NCBI GenBank assembly: GCA_020851465.1
Contig: JADZCR010000003.1
Span: 124,001 to 188,000, forward strand
Reading direction: 5' to 3'
DNA length: 64,000 nucleotides
Source: Phycisphaeraceae bacterium
Lineage (GTDB): Bacteria > Planctomycetota > Phycisphaerae > Phycisphaerales > Phycisphaeraceae
The notes below the pieces were generated by a model. The model saw nothing but the letters and a program-made list of their open reading frames with translations. It was not told the DNA's origin and made no database searches. The translations under genes and the position numbers were made by a program. Below are positions 41,481 through 51,544 of the stretch, piece after piece. How positions within the stretch are numbered: position 1 is the stretch's first letter; each line of letters opens with the position of its first letter.

Positions 41481-43556
41481 TTAATAACCCAGTGTCGTCG
41501 TACTCTTGGCGATGAGATTGATGGCGACCGCCGCCATACCTACGAGACCGACGCCCGCCGCAAAGCCCGGCAGGAGAATCATCGCGTAACGCTTGAACTT
41601 TTCCTGACCGAACTTCGGCTCAAAGTAAAACCGGCTCAACAGTGCCCCGATCAGGATCGGTATCACACTGCCGGGTGTGGTCTGTCCCAGCCCCGCCACG
41701 AAGCCGTACACCAGGAACAGCGGCGCGTTAAGGAAGCGCAGAAAGAGAAACGCCGTCAATCCGATAGCGCTGCCGATGCCGATGATGTTGAACTTGATCG
41801 ACTCCAGGAACGCGCTGGTTCCGCTGAGCGTGGAGGTGGCGGTGAGGCTGAACTGCAATGCATTGGCGCGCCAGAACTCCTGTGTGTACGGATACGAAGG
41901 GCCGGGGATCGCCGCCATCCGCCAGATCACCTCGCTGAAGAGAACCGTGGTGATGATGAGGATGGGGAACACGACGATTTCCGTCTTGATGAGGCTGGAT
42001 GTTTTCGTGCCGGTCAGCTCCACCGCGCGGAAGACGCTGGCCGCCCCGCCGTAGTCGTTCAGCGGAATCGGCGCAAACCAGATCGTCGCCCCCTTGTATC
42101 CCGACAGGATGAATGACGCTTCGCGCACGAGCGGGATCGACACCGACATGCCGACGATTCCCGCGAGCTTTGCGTTGATGTAGCTGATGATCGGCTGATA
42201 GACGAACCCAAACAGGAGGAAGAACCCCGCCGGGAAGCGGTCCTGATAGTTATTCGCGGCTGTACCGGGCATCATGAGCAGACAGACGCCGATGTAGGTG
42301 AATGTACTGAAGACATAGATCGACAGCGAGGTGAGGATCGACAAGTCGCCGCGTTCCCTGCTGCGGTCGCGCAGGACGCGCCACACACTGCCCCAGCTCA
42401 GCCGTTCACGTTTGACAGGCTTGGGTGAGCCAGAAAAGACGCGGAGCATCGGCTTGAGCATGGGAATGACGCTGACGATGAAGATCGCCAGCATCAGCCC
42501 GATGCCGAAAGAGAGATAAAAATCCAGCATGTTGCTGAAGTTCGTATCGACGACGCCCATACCCTCGCGCCATGTGGGCAGCATGCCGTTGCTGCGGAGC
42601 ATCGGGTTGATCAACACCGTCGAGAGAAACGCGAGGAAGCCGCCGACCGCCGCCCAGAACGGCACGACAAACCCGGTGACGACGAGCGTCAGGTCAAAGA
42701 CCAGGTTGATGGGTACCGCCGGCAGGAAGGACTCGGTGCTCATCGACTTGCCCAGATCAAGCCAGGGGATCGGGATGATCGTGACGCGATCGGCGAAGAG
42801 TGCTCCGGTGATCGCCGGCACACCCAGATAGATCAGGCCGAACGCCATACCCAACACACCGCCGAGCGAGAAACACCGCCAGCGCCAGCGTTGCGAGCTT
42901 TCGCGGGTTTCCGCCAGCGCGGTAACCGCCATCGCGCCTGCGGGGGCCATGGGGAACGGCAGTTTTTCAACGTGGGCGGTGATGCGGTAGAGCGCGTAAC
43001 CCAAACCGAACTGGTCGATGCGTGAGATGAGCATCATCCCGACCATGAAGAGGATCGGGATGACCCAATAGGGAGTAAAGAAGGTCCTGCCGTAGAGGTC
43101 GATGTATTCCGCCGCTGGTGCAACCCACTTGGGAACCTCCGAAGCGACGCCGAATGAGATTGCTTCGGGAGAGCGGACGAAATACTGATTCCAGAGCAAT
43201 CCTTGCGCTGCGCCGCCCGCCCCGCCGACCGTGATGCCGGTCATGTAGAACAGCACCATGATTTCCTGCTGCCGCAGACTCTTCATGGATCGCTTGACGA
43301 TCTCGGAGAAGAGAATCACGGTAACCCACTGCGCCGCCGGCCCCAGACCCGTACCGACAAAGAGAGAGAGATAGATCGACCCAGGCACCATGATGAAGCC
43401 CAGGAAGAGCGCACCGATGACCGTCTTGATACCGAACCCATCCTCGAAGTGGTCGGGGACAGGCATGAGATTGCGATAAAGCTCCAGTTCCTTGTCCCCG
43501 GTGGACAGAGGTTTTCTGGTTTCTTCGCTTGAAGATGTTTCGACGGATGTCGCCAT
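41481..43556 (-). CDS. OPT-family transporter
   Basis: This is a 691-residue polytopic membrane protein of the OPT (oligopeptide transporter) type. It starts with a hydrophilic 40-residue segment, followed by DGFGIKTVIGALFLGFIMVPGSIYLSLFVGTGLGPAAQWVTVILFSEIVKR (residues 40-90), a glycine-rich first-helix region typical of the family. Later conserved-looking pieces include YMTGITVGGAGGAAQGLLWNQYFV near residue 105, HVEKLPFPMAPAGAMAVTALAETRESS near residue 193, and the loop GYKGATIWFAPIPLNDYGGAASVF near residue 490. Its ATG shares one base with the stop of the giant permease (TAATG at 43554-43558), so translation is coupled. OPT proteins move small peptides or metal complexes; substrate here is unknown. 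Confidence 0.85.
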   Translation of the reverse strand: MATSVETSSSEETRKPLSTGDKELELYRNLMPVPDHFEDGFGIKTVIGALFLGFIMVPGSIYLSLFVGTGLGPAAQWVTVILFSEIVKRSMKSLRQQEIMVLFYMTGITVGGAGGAAQGLLWNQYFVRSPEAISFGVASEVPKWVAPAAEYIDLYGRTFFTPYWVIPILFMVGMMLISRIDQFGLGYALYRITAHVEKLPFPMAPAGAMAVTALAETRESSQRWRWRCFSLGGVLGMAFGLIYLGVPAITGALFADRVTIIPIPWLDLGKSMSTESFLPAVPINLVFDLTLVVTGFVVPFWAAVGGFLAFLSTVLINPMLRSNGMLPTWREGMGVVDTNFSNMLDFYLSFGIGLMLAIFIVSVIPMLKPMLRVFSGSPKPVKRERLSWGSVWRVLRDRSRERGDLSILTSLSIYVFSTFTYIGVCLLMMPGTAANNYQDRFPAGFFLLFGFVYQPIISYINAKLAGIVGMSVSIPLVREASFILSGYKGATIWFAPIPLNDYGGAASVFRAVELTGTKTSSLIKTEIVVFPILIITTVLFSEVIWRMAAIPGPSYPYTQEFWRANALQFSLTATSTLSGTSAFLESIKFNIIGIGSAIGLTAFLFLRFLNAPLFLVYGFVAGLGQTTPGSVIPILIGALLSRFYFEPKFGQEKFKRYAMILLPGFAAGVGLVGMAAVAINLIAKSTTTLGY

Positions 43557-46500
43557 TAAGCGTTCCCCCCCGCCGACGCCGCGGCATCAGGTGAGCCACC
43601 GACCACCGGCAGGTTGCCCGCATCGGCGAACATCTGCTCACCCTCGTGGAAGTATGCCTCCTGAGTCGCTGCCTTCTGCGACCTCCAGCCCAGCAGCCGC
43701 TTGCGCAGTGATTCAAGGAACGGCTGGTTCACCGCGACCCAGTTACCCATTTCACCGTTGAGTCGCGTGAGATGGACCGCCAGCATATGCGACTTGACCA
43801 GCGGATCGAAGTAGGCGTAAACCTCCATTTTCTGGTTGACGCCCAGATCAAACGGTGCCGGTGCGATGTCGAAGATCATGCAGTAGGCCTTGTCGTGCCC
43901 GTCGGCGAGTGCGTGTCCCGCCGGCGCAGGCACACGTCCGACCGCGCCGACTTTCGCCAGAAATTGTCCGGTCGAGGCTTCCGAGTTCTGCTTCATGTAA
44001 TCACGCAGATACGCGCACACTCCCAGCACGCGCGAGCCGTCATAGCTGAACGGGAACTGCACATAGATTTCGTTACCGATCGGCTGAGGCAGGCTCCAGC
44101 GTCGCTGGCCGCTGGGCACCGCGGCGCGGGCAGCCATCATCGCCGGATAGATTGTTGACAAGAGCACCGTGCCAATCGTCAGGAAGATCACCAGCACGAC
44201 GCTCAGCGACGAGTAGTTGAGGTTCAGGTCTTTGATCAAATTGAAGTGTGTGATGATGAGGCTCAGCGTCTGGCCGATCAGATAGCCGGCGACCGAACCG
44301 ACCAGACCGAATACCAGCGACTCGGCGAGGAAGAAGACCATGACATGGCCGGGGTTCAGGCCGATCGCATTGTAGATCGACACCTCTCTCCGTCGTTCCA
44401 TGACCGAGCCGAGCATGGTGTTGAGAATAATGGTGGCGGCAAGAATGATCGGGATAGCGATTTTGAGAACACCGCCGACCTGAGTCGAGGTGCTCGACGC
44501 CATCGTGTACTGACCCGCCTCTACTTTTCGTTGCGTGTCGCTGGCCCCTCCATCGGTGATTGCATCCGACAGACCGACCGAAACCAGTGCCTGCTGGAAC
44601 TGGATGAGGCTCTTTGCTTCCTGCCACGCCTGAGATGCTGCGGTCTCCGCGCTACGCTGATCGTTGCTTTCAAACTTCACACTCAGCGTGCGATAGTCAG
44701 CCTCACCGAAGGATCGGGCGAACTCGATGGGAACAAACGCCACGTCCACCGTGCGGGCGATACTCGTGCCGACACCGAGCAGGCTGCCGCCTTCGAGGAC
44801 AGCCGTGCCTGCCGCTTCCTGAGCGGACAGGGTTTGATTGGCTTTTTCTGCGTTCGCCTGCGTCGCCTGAGAAAGCATCGGCAGCAGCGGAATATCGGAA
44901 AGGTCTCGCATCTTCGCCAGTGCAGCGTCATCCAGCAGGCCGACCAGATCGACCTCACGACCCTGCACGCGGATACGGCGCGGCTCGCCGTTTTCCAAGG
45001 TGAAGTTGCTCTTGCTGATTCCCAGCAGCGATGCTGCACTTTCCGACAGGATGATCTCCGAAGCAGCATTCGCTGAGAACCAACGCCCTGTCGTGATCGG
45101 CATGCGGCTGATGAGGCCGTCCTCATTCACTTCCATGCCCACGAGCACTTTCGCGCCCAGATGCGGGACGGCTGCGCCCACTACCTGCTTAGTCGGCACC
45201 AGGTCATAGCCAAGGTACTCTCCAAACACACCCAGCCGCTGCGTCCACGCGCGGGCGACGACCGTCGCCTTGCCCTCGTAGTGTGCCCTCAGCCGCGTCA
45301 TCTGAACCGGATCAATCGCTGACAGACCGGATCGCGTGAAAACGAATCCGCTGTACGGCGTGCCCGGCCCGATCCGAACCACCGTCGGTTCGATGTCCTG
45401 CCCAACACTGATTACCGAAAGCATCGTGAACGTGACGAGGATGATCGTCGCTGTCGTCAGCGAGGTGCGGATGCGGCGGCGTTTCATGTTGTTGACGCCG
45501 ACGATGAACGCCACACCCGCGAGACGGCTCTGCGGAGCTTCGACTGATTCGGTGAGCTGTGATTCTTCGACCGCCTGCGTCATGGACGTGTTGAATCGTC
45601 CGATCAAGACCGTGGCCACGAACCCCGCCAGCCCCAGAATGATGAACGCGAGGATCACCACCTCCGGCGTCTCGGCGACCTGGAACGCCGGGTGAACAAA
45701 TCGCAGCACCAGAGCCATGATCGTAAACACCGCTGCGAACATCGCGAGGTTTCGATTCACGTCTGTAAACGGCGAGGTCAGCTTGGTGATGAATACACAG
45801 AACGGAATAACCAGCGCCAGGAAGATGACGACCGCCTTGGTCAGATCGTTGATCGACGCTTTACCTCGGTCGTAGCCGCGGAATGACAGGCCGCGAGCCA
45901 CCTCGGCAGCGTTGAGGGCTTGAGTGTTGTGACCTTTCTCAGCGGCGGTTTTGGCGACCTCGATCGCGGCGGCGGCTTCGTTGTTGTACAGGTCCGCTGT
46001 TTCGTTCTTGACGCCGCGGGCAGTCAGCTTGTCGAGACGCACCGTCGTCAGGTTTGTCATGTCCTGCGCTGACTGAAGAACCACATTAGGCAGCCGCCCG
46101 ATCGTGGGCTGGAAACCGCGTCCTTTCTCACGCTCCTCAGGGGTTCCGTTGGGATCGACATTGAGCACGATCCCGCTGCCGGTCTTGAGTTTGAAAAGCG
46201 TTCGCTTCTCAACAAAGATGCTGCCCGTACCGTCAAGCGATAAAGGCACGGCACGCGCGATCGGATCCGCCTTGACACCACTGGCCCCAAAGTGAGTCGG
46301 CGCGCTGTCCTGTCCCGCGTCGATGATGCTCACGCTTGCCAGCGGGGTCAGCGTCAGAGGCTGCGTCAGGCCGATCAGGTCCACTTTTTCAAACGCGGCA
46401 GCAACCAGCACCCGTGTCAGGTAATACGTGGTATTAGCTGCGGAAAACGTGGAGCCGATCCGCTTTTCCCAGTCCCCCCAATCGAGCGCATCCGTCAGGT

Positions 46501-49390
46501 GGCGGAAATCCTTGTCATATGCGAAGACCTGCGGTGCTGCGTTGCGGAAGGCTGCACCTCGGATCGTCAACGCTCCGCGGCTGTCGGCGATACCGACATA
46601 AAACGGCCTTACCTGGCCGAGCGTCATGGCGTTGTTGGGCAATTTCTGTAACGCAGGCGATACCGTCACAATCGCGCCGGGAAGCGGGGTCTGCGGAACC
46701 TGCACCGCAAACTGATCGTGACGCTTTACATCGACCGCAACCGTCAACGGCTGGAAGTTCCCCTGTGCAGCCCGAACCGTATTGGGAATCTCGTGCCAAT
46801 CGATCAATCGGGGGATGTAGGCTTCGACGAACGACATAATCGCGTCGAACTTGCCGCGGTCGATCCGATCAATCGTGTCGCTGGGGGTGAACGCATACGG
46901 GCGACTGTCGCGCACCGAAGTCAGCGACATCGCCGGCACGCGGTAGGGATAAGTTACATCCGTCGCGAGGGCAAACTTACCGCCGAGGTAGGTCGTCCAG
47001 GGCAGGCCGCCGGCACCACGCACGGTGTCGGTCAGCAGGTTCGGCTTGCCTGTGGAACGGGCATAATCGTTGGCGACCTGAATGGTTTCCTTGGCGAGCA
47101 GGCGAACACGTTCAAGGTTTGGAGTCGTATCGCTGGCGTCTTCGCTGCGGAAATTTCCAACGTGGAATAGTCCGACGTGATCATTGCCGAATGCCAGATC
47201 AAAGCCGAGAAACATCGTCGCCGGCAGAGGTCGGTACTCTGCTGCGAGCACCGAATCGATGTCATCGGCATCTGCGTCTTTGACGGGCGATTGCAGCCAC
47301 AGCAGACGCCGACGCAATGACAGGTTGGCGAGGTATCGCTTGCGTGCCTTTTCCAGTTCCACCGCGTCACGACCGGCGGTTTCCGAAATTTCTCTGCAGA
47401 CCTCCGCCAGCCGCTGATGATGCTCCGCGGAGAGGTCGTCATATTTCACCGGCCTACCGAACTTATTGAAAAGCTTGCTGACGTCGTTGGTCACCACCGC
47501 GTAGCGGTCCAACCGGTCGATCTCCGCTTCGATGTCCGTCCGCTGCTGCGAGGTCAGACGCGGCTGACCCTCCTTTGCGCTCTTATCCGCATCGAGCTTC
47601 ATCTGGAGCGTCTTGCGATCCTCCCTCGCCAGGTTCCGCATCAGGCTCAGCTTGTCCTGCACGATCTTTTTGACCGGCAGCAGCTCGGCTGCGATCTTGC
47701 GCTCCGTGTTGCGAATCTCCTCGACACGCTGGGCGTTGATCGGCTTGGAATACTCCTCCTGAATGAAGCGGGCCCGCGCCAACGCGGATTCGATGCTGTT
47801 GACATTCTGCCGCAGCTCATTGACCACAGATGCCGCATCACCAAACGCAAAATGTGCGAACTCATGCTCGCCGAGCAATGCGTTGGCGTGATCGTTGACC
47901 ACGCTGATGAGCACCGGGACGCGAGGCGGATGCTTTTCAAAGTGATCGACAAGCCGCAGGATCAAAACGAGATTAGCAGCACTCTGCGCACCGGGTGCCA
48001 GCGAGGGAACCGCGGAGTTGCTGTCCTTATAAGCCTGCAAGTGCATGAGCACCGGAGTCGCGTCGGATGGGGTGCCGTCGGCTTTTGTCTCACTGCCGGG
48101 AACCAGCAGCCAATCCGTGGCGACTTCCTGCCGCTCCCATCGCCCCGGCTCTCGCGTAATCGTCACCTGGGTCGTCGAAGGAGCCGCAGCCGACGCACTC
48201 GACTCACTCTCCATGCCTGGGACGGCAGCTCCGCCCAGCACTTTTTGCAGATCCGCACGTCTTACAAAAAATCGCGGGACATTCAGCGGGGTTTCCGTCT
48301 TCTTGAGTGCCGCTTCGGTCATCGTCATCGCGGCGTTACCCGGCGGTTCGACGACGATGACGACTTTCGCCCCAAGCTGGACTGCATCGAGCCAGTGGCG
48401 TTCGCTGCTGAACTCGATGAGCACCGCGCTGCCCTGGATCGACTTACCTGCACGGGTCAACTCCTCCGGACCGCCTTTGCCGATGGAGACCAGCGGACCA
48501 GTGAATCCAGCTTCGGGGAGATTGCCGGGATCTACGAGGTTGGGCAGGAAGGGGTAGAGAGGAACGGTTTGGCCGCCAACGGTTAACTGTGCGGCACCGG
48601 GCTTGAAGACCGCTGTGGGATAGACAATGCGACCAGCCTGCCAAAGTCCGCGGGCGGCTTTGGCAGCATCCGAGTCGGCCTTCCACGCATTGATGGCGGC
48701 TTCGTTGGCGCGAGCTTCAAGCCCGGCCTGCGTACCCGTGGAGCCGGGCTTTTCGTCTTCATGCACCCAACTGGAACCGAGCCATGCTGTGATCGGAACG
48801 GAGATCGTCAGCAACGCCAACACGGTCCCCACCGCAAGTAACGAGCGGCGCTTCTGCTGTCGCCACGTGAAAACAACCAGCCCGGTCAGCAATGCCAGCG
48901 CGAGGGTAAGCGGGCCGGGTGATTTGAGAATCGAGCGTAGCAACGCCGCACTCGATCCGGTCGTGCCCGCCTGCGCTTCCGGCACGACCATGGCTGCCTG
49001 CCGAGCCTGCGAAAACGCTTCGCTGGCGGCATCGGACTTAGCAATCGCCTGCATCGCATCGGTCAACTGCCGCGGGTCGTTATTCGCCGCGACCGCCTGC
49101 TCAAAGCGATCGCGGATCATGCGGTCAACTGTTTCATTACCCGGCTGGCCGACTGCACGGCTGGGAGCCGCCTTGAGCAAGGCTTCCAACTGATTCCACG
49201 CAGCCGCCTCGGATGCGGGTTGAGCGGCCGCAGGTTGCGCGATGGCGGTTGTTGCGGTCAGGCAGATCGCAGCCATCACCGCCAGCAGAGACCACATGCG
49301 GACGATGAATGTCCCATGAGCAAAACCGGCGTGCCTGCGGGAAGCGTGCCACGCCAATCGGACATCCGATGTTGAATCCTTGTTGCTCAT
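43556..49390 (-). CDS. Giant FtsX-type ABC permease with PA- and M28-like domains
   Basis: This permease has 1944 residues from the ATG at 49390 (1951 from 49411). Numbering here is from 49411. Residues 38-58 are a signal/anchor, and 166-212 hold two helices. A protease-associated-like segment follows (GSAVLIEFSSERHWLDAVQLGAKVVIVVEPPG, about 327-358). An M28-peptidase-like region (about 425-885) has lost its metal ligands: the AHxDS and GAxDNAS positions read HLQAYKDSN and PGAQSAAN, and the final His is Phe in AFTPSDTIDRID. It is interrupted by a coiled-coil insert (about 530-710). The C-terminal part has a helix bundle from about 1190, MacB-like periplasmic sequence (about 1300-1620) and an FtsX domain (GSVMERRREVSIYNAIGLNPG, about 1660). 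A 180-residue cytoplasmic tail ends the protein. It follows ATPase 2 by 26 bases. Confidence 0.85.
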   Translation of the reverse strand: MSNKDSTSDVRLAWHASRRHAGFAHGTFIVRMWSLLAVMAAICLTATTAIAQPAAAQPASEAAAWNQLEALLKAAPSRAVGQPGNETVDRMIRDRFEQAVAANNDPRQLTDAMQAIAKSDAASEAFSQARQAAMVVPEAQAGTTGSSAALLRSILKSPGPLTLALALLTGLVVFTWRQQKRRSLLAVGTVLALLTISVPITAWLGSSWVHEDEKPGSTGTQAGLEARANEAAINAWKADSDAAKAARGLWQAGRIVYPTAVFKPGAAQLTVGGQTVPLYPFLPNLVDPGNLPEAGFTGPLVSIGKGGPEELTRAGKSIQGSAVLIEFSSERHWLDAVQLGAKVVIVVEPPGNAAMTMTEAALKKTETPLNVPRFFVRRADLQKVLGGAAVPGMESESSASAAAPSTTQVTITREPGRWERQEVATDWLLVPGSETKADGTPSDATPVLMHLQAYKDSNSAVPSLAPGAQSAANLVLILRLVDHFEKHPPRVPVLISVVNDHANALLGEHEFAHFAFGDAASVVNELRQNVNSIESALARARFIQEEYSKPINAQRVEEIRNTERKIAAELLPVKKIVQDKLSLMRNLAREDRKTLQMKLDADKSAKEGQPRLTSQQRTDIEAEIDRLDRYAVVTNDVSKLFNKFGRPVKYDDLSAEHHQRLAEVCREISETAGRDAVELEKARKRYLANLSLRRRLLWLQSPVKDADADDIDSVLAAEYRPLPATMFLGFDLAFGNDHVGLFHVGNFRSEDASDTTPNLERVRLLAKETIQVANDYARSTGKPNLLTDTVRGAGGLPWTTYLGGKFALATDVTYPYRVPAMSLTSVRDSRPYAFTPSDTIDRIDRGKFDAIMSFVEAYIPRLIDWHEIPNTVRAAQGNFQPLTVAVDVKRHDQFAVQVPQTPLPGAIVTVSPALQKLPNNAMTLGQVRPFYVGIADSRGALTIRGAAFRNAAPQVFAYDKDFRHLTDALDWGDWEKRIGSTFSAANTTYYLTRVLVAAAFEKVDLIGLTQPLTLTPLASVSIIDAGQDSAPTHFGASGVKADPIARAVPLSLDGTGSIFVEKRTLFKLKTGSGIVLNVDPNGTPEEREKGRGFQPTIGRLPNVVLQSAQDMTNLTTVRLDKLTARGVKNETADLYNNEAAAAIEVAKTAAEKGHNTQALNAAEVARGLSFRGYDRGKASINDLTKAVVIFLALVIPFCVFITKLTSPFTDVNRNLAMFAAVFTIMALVLRFVHPAFQVAETPEVVILAFIILGLAGFVATVLIGRFNTSMTQAVEESQLTESVEAPQSRLAGVAFIVGVNNMKRRRIRTSLTTATIILVTFTMLSVISVGQDIEPTVVRIGPGTPYSGFVFTRSGLSAIDPVQMTRLRAHYEGKATVVARAWTQRLGVFGEYLGYDLVPTKQVVGAAVPHLGAKVLVGMEVNEDGLISRMPITTGRWFSANAASEIILSESAASLLGISKSNFTLENGEPRRIRVQGREVDLVGLLDDAALAKMRDLSDIPLLPMLSQATQANAEKANQTLSAQEAAGTAVLEGGSLLGVGTSIARTVDVAFVPIEFARSFGEADYRTLSVKFESNDQRSAETAASQAWQEAKSLIQFQQALVSVGLSDAITDGGASDTQRKVEAGQYTMASSTSTQVGGVLKIAIPIILAATIILNTMLGSVMERRREVSIYNAIGLNPGHVMVFFLAESLVFGLVGSVAGYLIGQTLSLIITHFNLIKDLNLNYSSLSVVLVIFLTIGTVLLSTIYPAMMAARAAVPSGQRRWSLPQPIGNEIYVQFPFSYDGSRVLGVCAYLRDYMKQNSEASTGQFLAKVGAVGRVPAPAGHALADGHDKAYCMIFDIAPAPFDLGVNQKMEVYAYFDPLVKSHMLAVHLTRLNGEMGNWVAVNQPFLESLRKRLLGWRSQKAATQEAYFHEGEQMFADAGNLPVVGGSPDAAASAGGNA

Positions 49391-49416
49391 TCGTACTTCG
49401 TCATTCCGCAAAAAAA

Positions 49417-50202
49417 TCAGTGCTTCTCCCCATCAATGCTGCCGACCTGGATGTTCAGATCTTCGCGTTTTTCGATGCGCTCGATCCGTCCGTCACGAAT
49501 CCACACCACACGGTCACAGATGTCGAGCATCTTGTGATCGTGCGTCGCACTGATCACGGTGACCCCCATTTCATGCGACAGCCGCTTGAGCATGGCGATA
49601 ATCTCAGCCCCGGTTTTCAGGTCAAGGTTGGCGGTCGGCTCGTCAGCCAGAACGATGGCGGGATTATTCGCCAACGCCCGTGCGACGGCCACACGCTGCT
49701 GCTGGCCGCCCGACATCTTGCCCGGCCGATGGCTCCATCGCTCGCCCAAGCCGACCTTCTGCAATAGCTGATATCCGCGTTCCCGTGCGTCGTCGGGATC
49801 CACATTGGCAAAGACCATCGGCATGGTCACGTTTTCGAGAGCGGTGAGTGTCGGCAGGAGGTTGAACGACTGGAAGATATAGCCGATCTTCCGGCATCGC
49901 ATCCACGCCAGCTCGTAGCTGTCGAGGGCCGCGACGTCCACCTCATCAATAAACACCATCCCTTCGGACGGCTTGTCAAGCCCGCCGACCATGTTGAACA
50001 GCGTGCTCTTGCCGGAGCCGGACGGCCCCATGATGGCCATGTATTCCCCACGGTAGATGTCCAGGTCCACACCGCGCAGAGCGTGGGTTTCCTGATCCGC
50101 CATGCGGTACACCTTTTTGACGCCGAGCGTGCGCACGACGACATCGCGTGCGATGTCACTCGCTTTGGTCGTCGTCGATGTTGTTGCGCTCGTCTCGCTC
50201 AT
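49417..50202 (-). CDS. MacB/LolD-type ABC transporter ATPase (second copy)
   Basis: This is the 261-residue ATP-binding subunit of a type VII (MacB/LolCDE-like) ABC transporter. In order it has [24 protein letters not shown] (Walker A near residue 58), YIFQSFNLLPTLTALENV (Q-loop near residue 103), the signature [15 protein letters not shown] near residue 158, Walker B IVLADEPTANLD near residue 178, and the H-loop SATHDHK near residue 208. Its C-terminus, EKREDLNIQVGSIDGEKH, shares an (N/D)IQ(V/I)GSI motif with the other ATPase of this locus. It starts 43 bases after the 432-residue permease stop and ends 26 bases before the giant permease start. It presumably energises the giant permease. No good ribosome site precedes the ATG. 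Confidence 0.93.
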   Translation of the reverse strand: MSETSATTSTTTKASDIARDVVVRTLGVKKVYRMADQETHALRGVDLDIYRGEYMAIMGPSGSGKSTLFNMVGGLDKPSEGMVFIDEVDVAALDSYELAWMRCRKIGYIFQSFNLLPTLTALENVTMPMVFANVDPDDARERGYQLLQKVGLGERWSHRPGKMSGGQQQRVAVARALANNPAIVLADEPTANLDLKTGAEIIAMLKRLSHEMGVTVISATHDHKMLDICDRVVWIRDGRIERIEKREDLNIQVGSIDGEKH

Positions 50203-50245
50203 GCTGTCAAAAGTCTATTGCGATCATTGAATCGCAAACGATTTC

Positions 50246-51544
50246 CTATTCATCCACCCGCAGCGCATCGACCGGCCGCATTCGTGACGCGGCAAAGGCT
50301 GGATATCCCGCCCCCACCACGGACAGCACGATGCCGCCCAGCGCGGAGAGCAGAATAACCGTCAGGCTCTGCGCCATCGGGAAGTATTCGATCCCATAGC
50401 CCTTAAATTGCAGCACAGCCGCCAGCCACGCGACTATCAGCCCCAGCACGATCCCCAGTGCGGCACCGATGATGCCCAGAAACGCGGATTCGAGCAGAAA
50501 CAGCTTGACCACGAGATTGTCCTGCGCACCGAGACACTTCATGGTGCCGATCTCACGGAATCGCTCGGTGACACTCATGAGCATTGCGTTGGCGATACCC
50601 ACCGCGCAGGTAAGCATGGCCATGACGATCAGCCAGGTGTCCATCGGATTGCCGCTGCGGGTTTTGGCGATGTTGACACCCGCGCCGGTGAGGAGCTTGC
50701 GAAGCTCAGTTGCGGCTCGCTTGCGGTGCTCCTGCTTCAGTGCGATTCCGACCGTTTGCCGATCCTCGTCGGAACCGCCCTTGGCCCACGCCAGCGGGAG
50801 AAGAAGATCGAGGTGCTCAAAGTCGGTATCAGTAAGCCGCTCCGGGTTCGGCAGCGATTCCGCCAGACCGCGATAGCGAGCCAGCAAAGCCTCTCGAAGC
50901 TGGGCCGGCATCGCCTGCGCCTGTTCTGATTTGCCTTCGCGAATCCATGTCCCGAAGTCGATTGTCTTTTCCAGAACTCGCCGCCTCGCTTCGAGATCGT
51001 CAACCAGTTTCTGTGCTGCGGCCAACCGTTCGTTGGCACCGACGAGGTCGATCGGCAGCGTGGTTTTGTCGGCCTGGAGATCCTTGACGGCTTTATCCGC
51101 GGCATCTCTGGCGAGCTTCGCATTGCGGATCAGCTCAGGAATCGTAAACACTTCATCCGATGCGGCTTTGATGTCATCAATCGCAAGTTTTTTCGCCAGC
51201 GTCCGCTGATCTTCGAGCGGCATGCCATCGACCACATCAATGCCGGCGATGGCGGCACTGGTAGCGCGAACTTTCGCCGGATCGATCGGATCGTATTTCG
51301 CCAGCGCATCGACGCCGTTGGCGAGATTGCGCGTGAGGTAGTTGGTCAGCCCCGTGTAAGTGAGGAACGCAATCGCCAGCACGATCGAGAGCATCGTGAC
51401 GACCGATCGCATCATGCGCACCTTCAACCCGCCCATCGCCAGCGCGAATAGGGTCTTGTTGGGCAGCGGCTTCCAGCCCTGGCGCAACTGCCCAAGCAGC
51501 GCGTCGCCATGCAATGCCTCGCCGTGGTGCGGGGTGGAGGTCAA
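50246..51544 (-). CDS. FtsX/MacB-type ABC transporter permease, TTG start
   Basis: This 432-residue permease has the MacB/LolC layout. An N-terminal helix (about residues 40-62, MRSVVTMLSIVLAIAFLTYTG) is followed by a periplasmic domain with a coiled-coil stretch (about 125-195, rich in heptads such as AKLARDAADKAVKDLQADK). Three C-terminal FtsX helices follow (from about residue 305: MDTWLIVMAMLTCAVGIANAMLMSVTERFREIGTMKCLGA). The ending GAGYPAFAASRMRPVDALRVDE is the usual 'ARxxPxxALR' close of this family. The start is TTG at 51544, overlapping the upstream ATPase stop as TTGA. GGAGG lies 6 bases before it, so coupling is expected. It pairs with the ATPase gene at 51541-52407. Confidence 0.9.
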   Translation of the reverse strand: MTSTPHHGEALHGDALLGQLRQGWKPLPNKTLFALAMGGLKVRMMRSVVTMLSIVLAIAFLTYTGLTNYLTRNLANGVDALAKYDPIDPAKVRATSAAIAGIDVVDGMPLEDQRTLAKKLAIDDIKAASDEVFTIPELIRNAKLARDAADKAVKDLQADKTTLPIDLVGANERLAAAQKLVDDLEARRRVLEKTIDFGTWIREGKSEQAQAMPAQLREALLARYRGLAESLPNPERLTDTDFEHLDLLLPLAWAKGGSDEDRQTVGIALKQEHRKRAATELRKLLTGAGVNIAKTRSGNPMDTWLIVMAMLTCAVGIANAMLMSVTERFREIGTMKCLGAQDNLVVKLFLLESAFLGIIGAALGIVLGLIVAWLAAVLQFKGYGIEYFPMAQSLTVILLSALGGIVLSVVGAGYPAFAASRMRPVDALRVDE

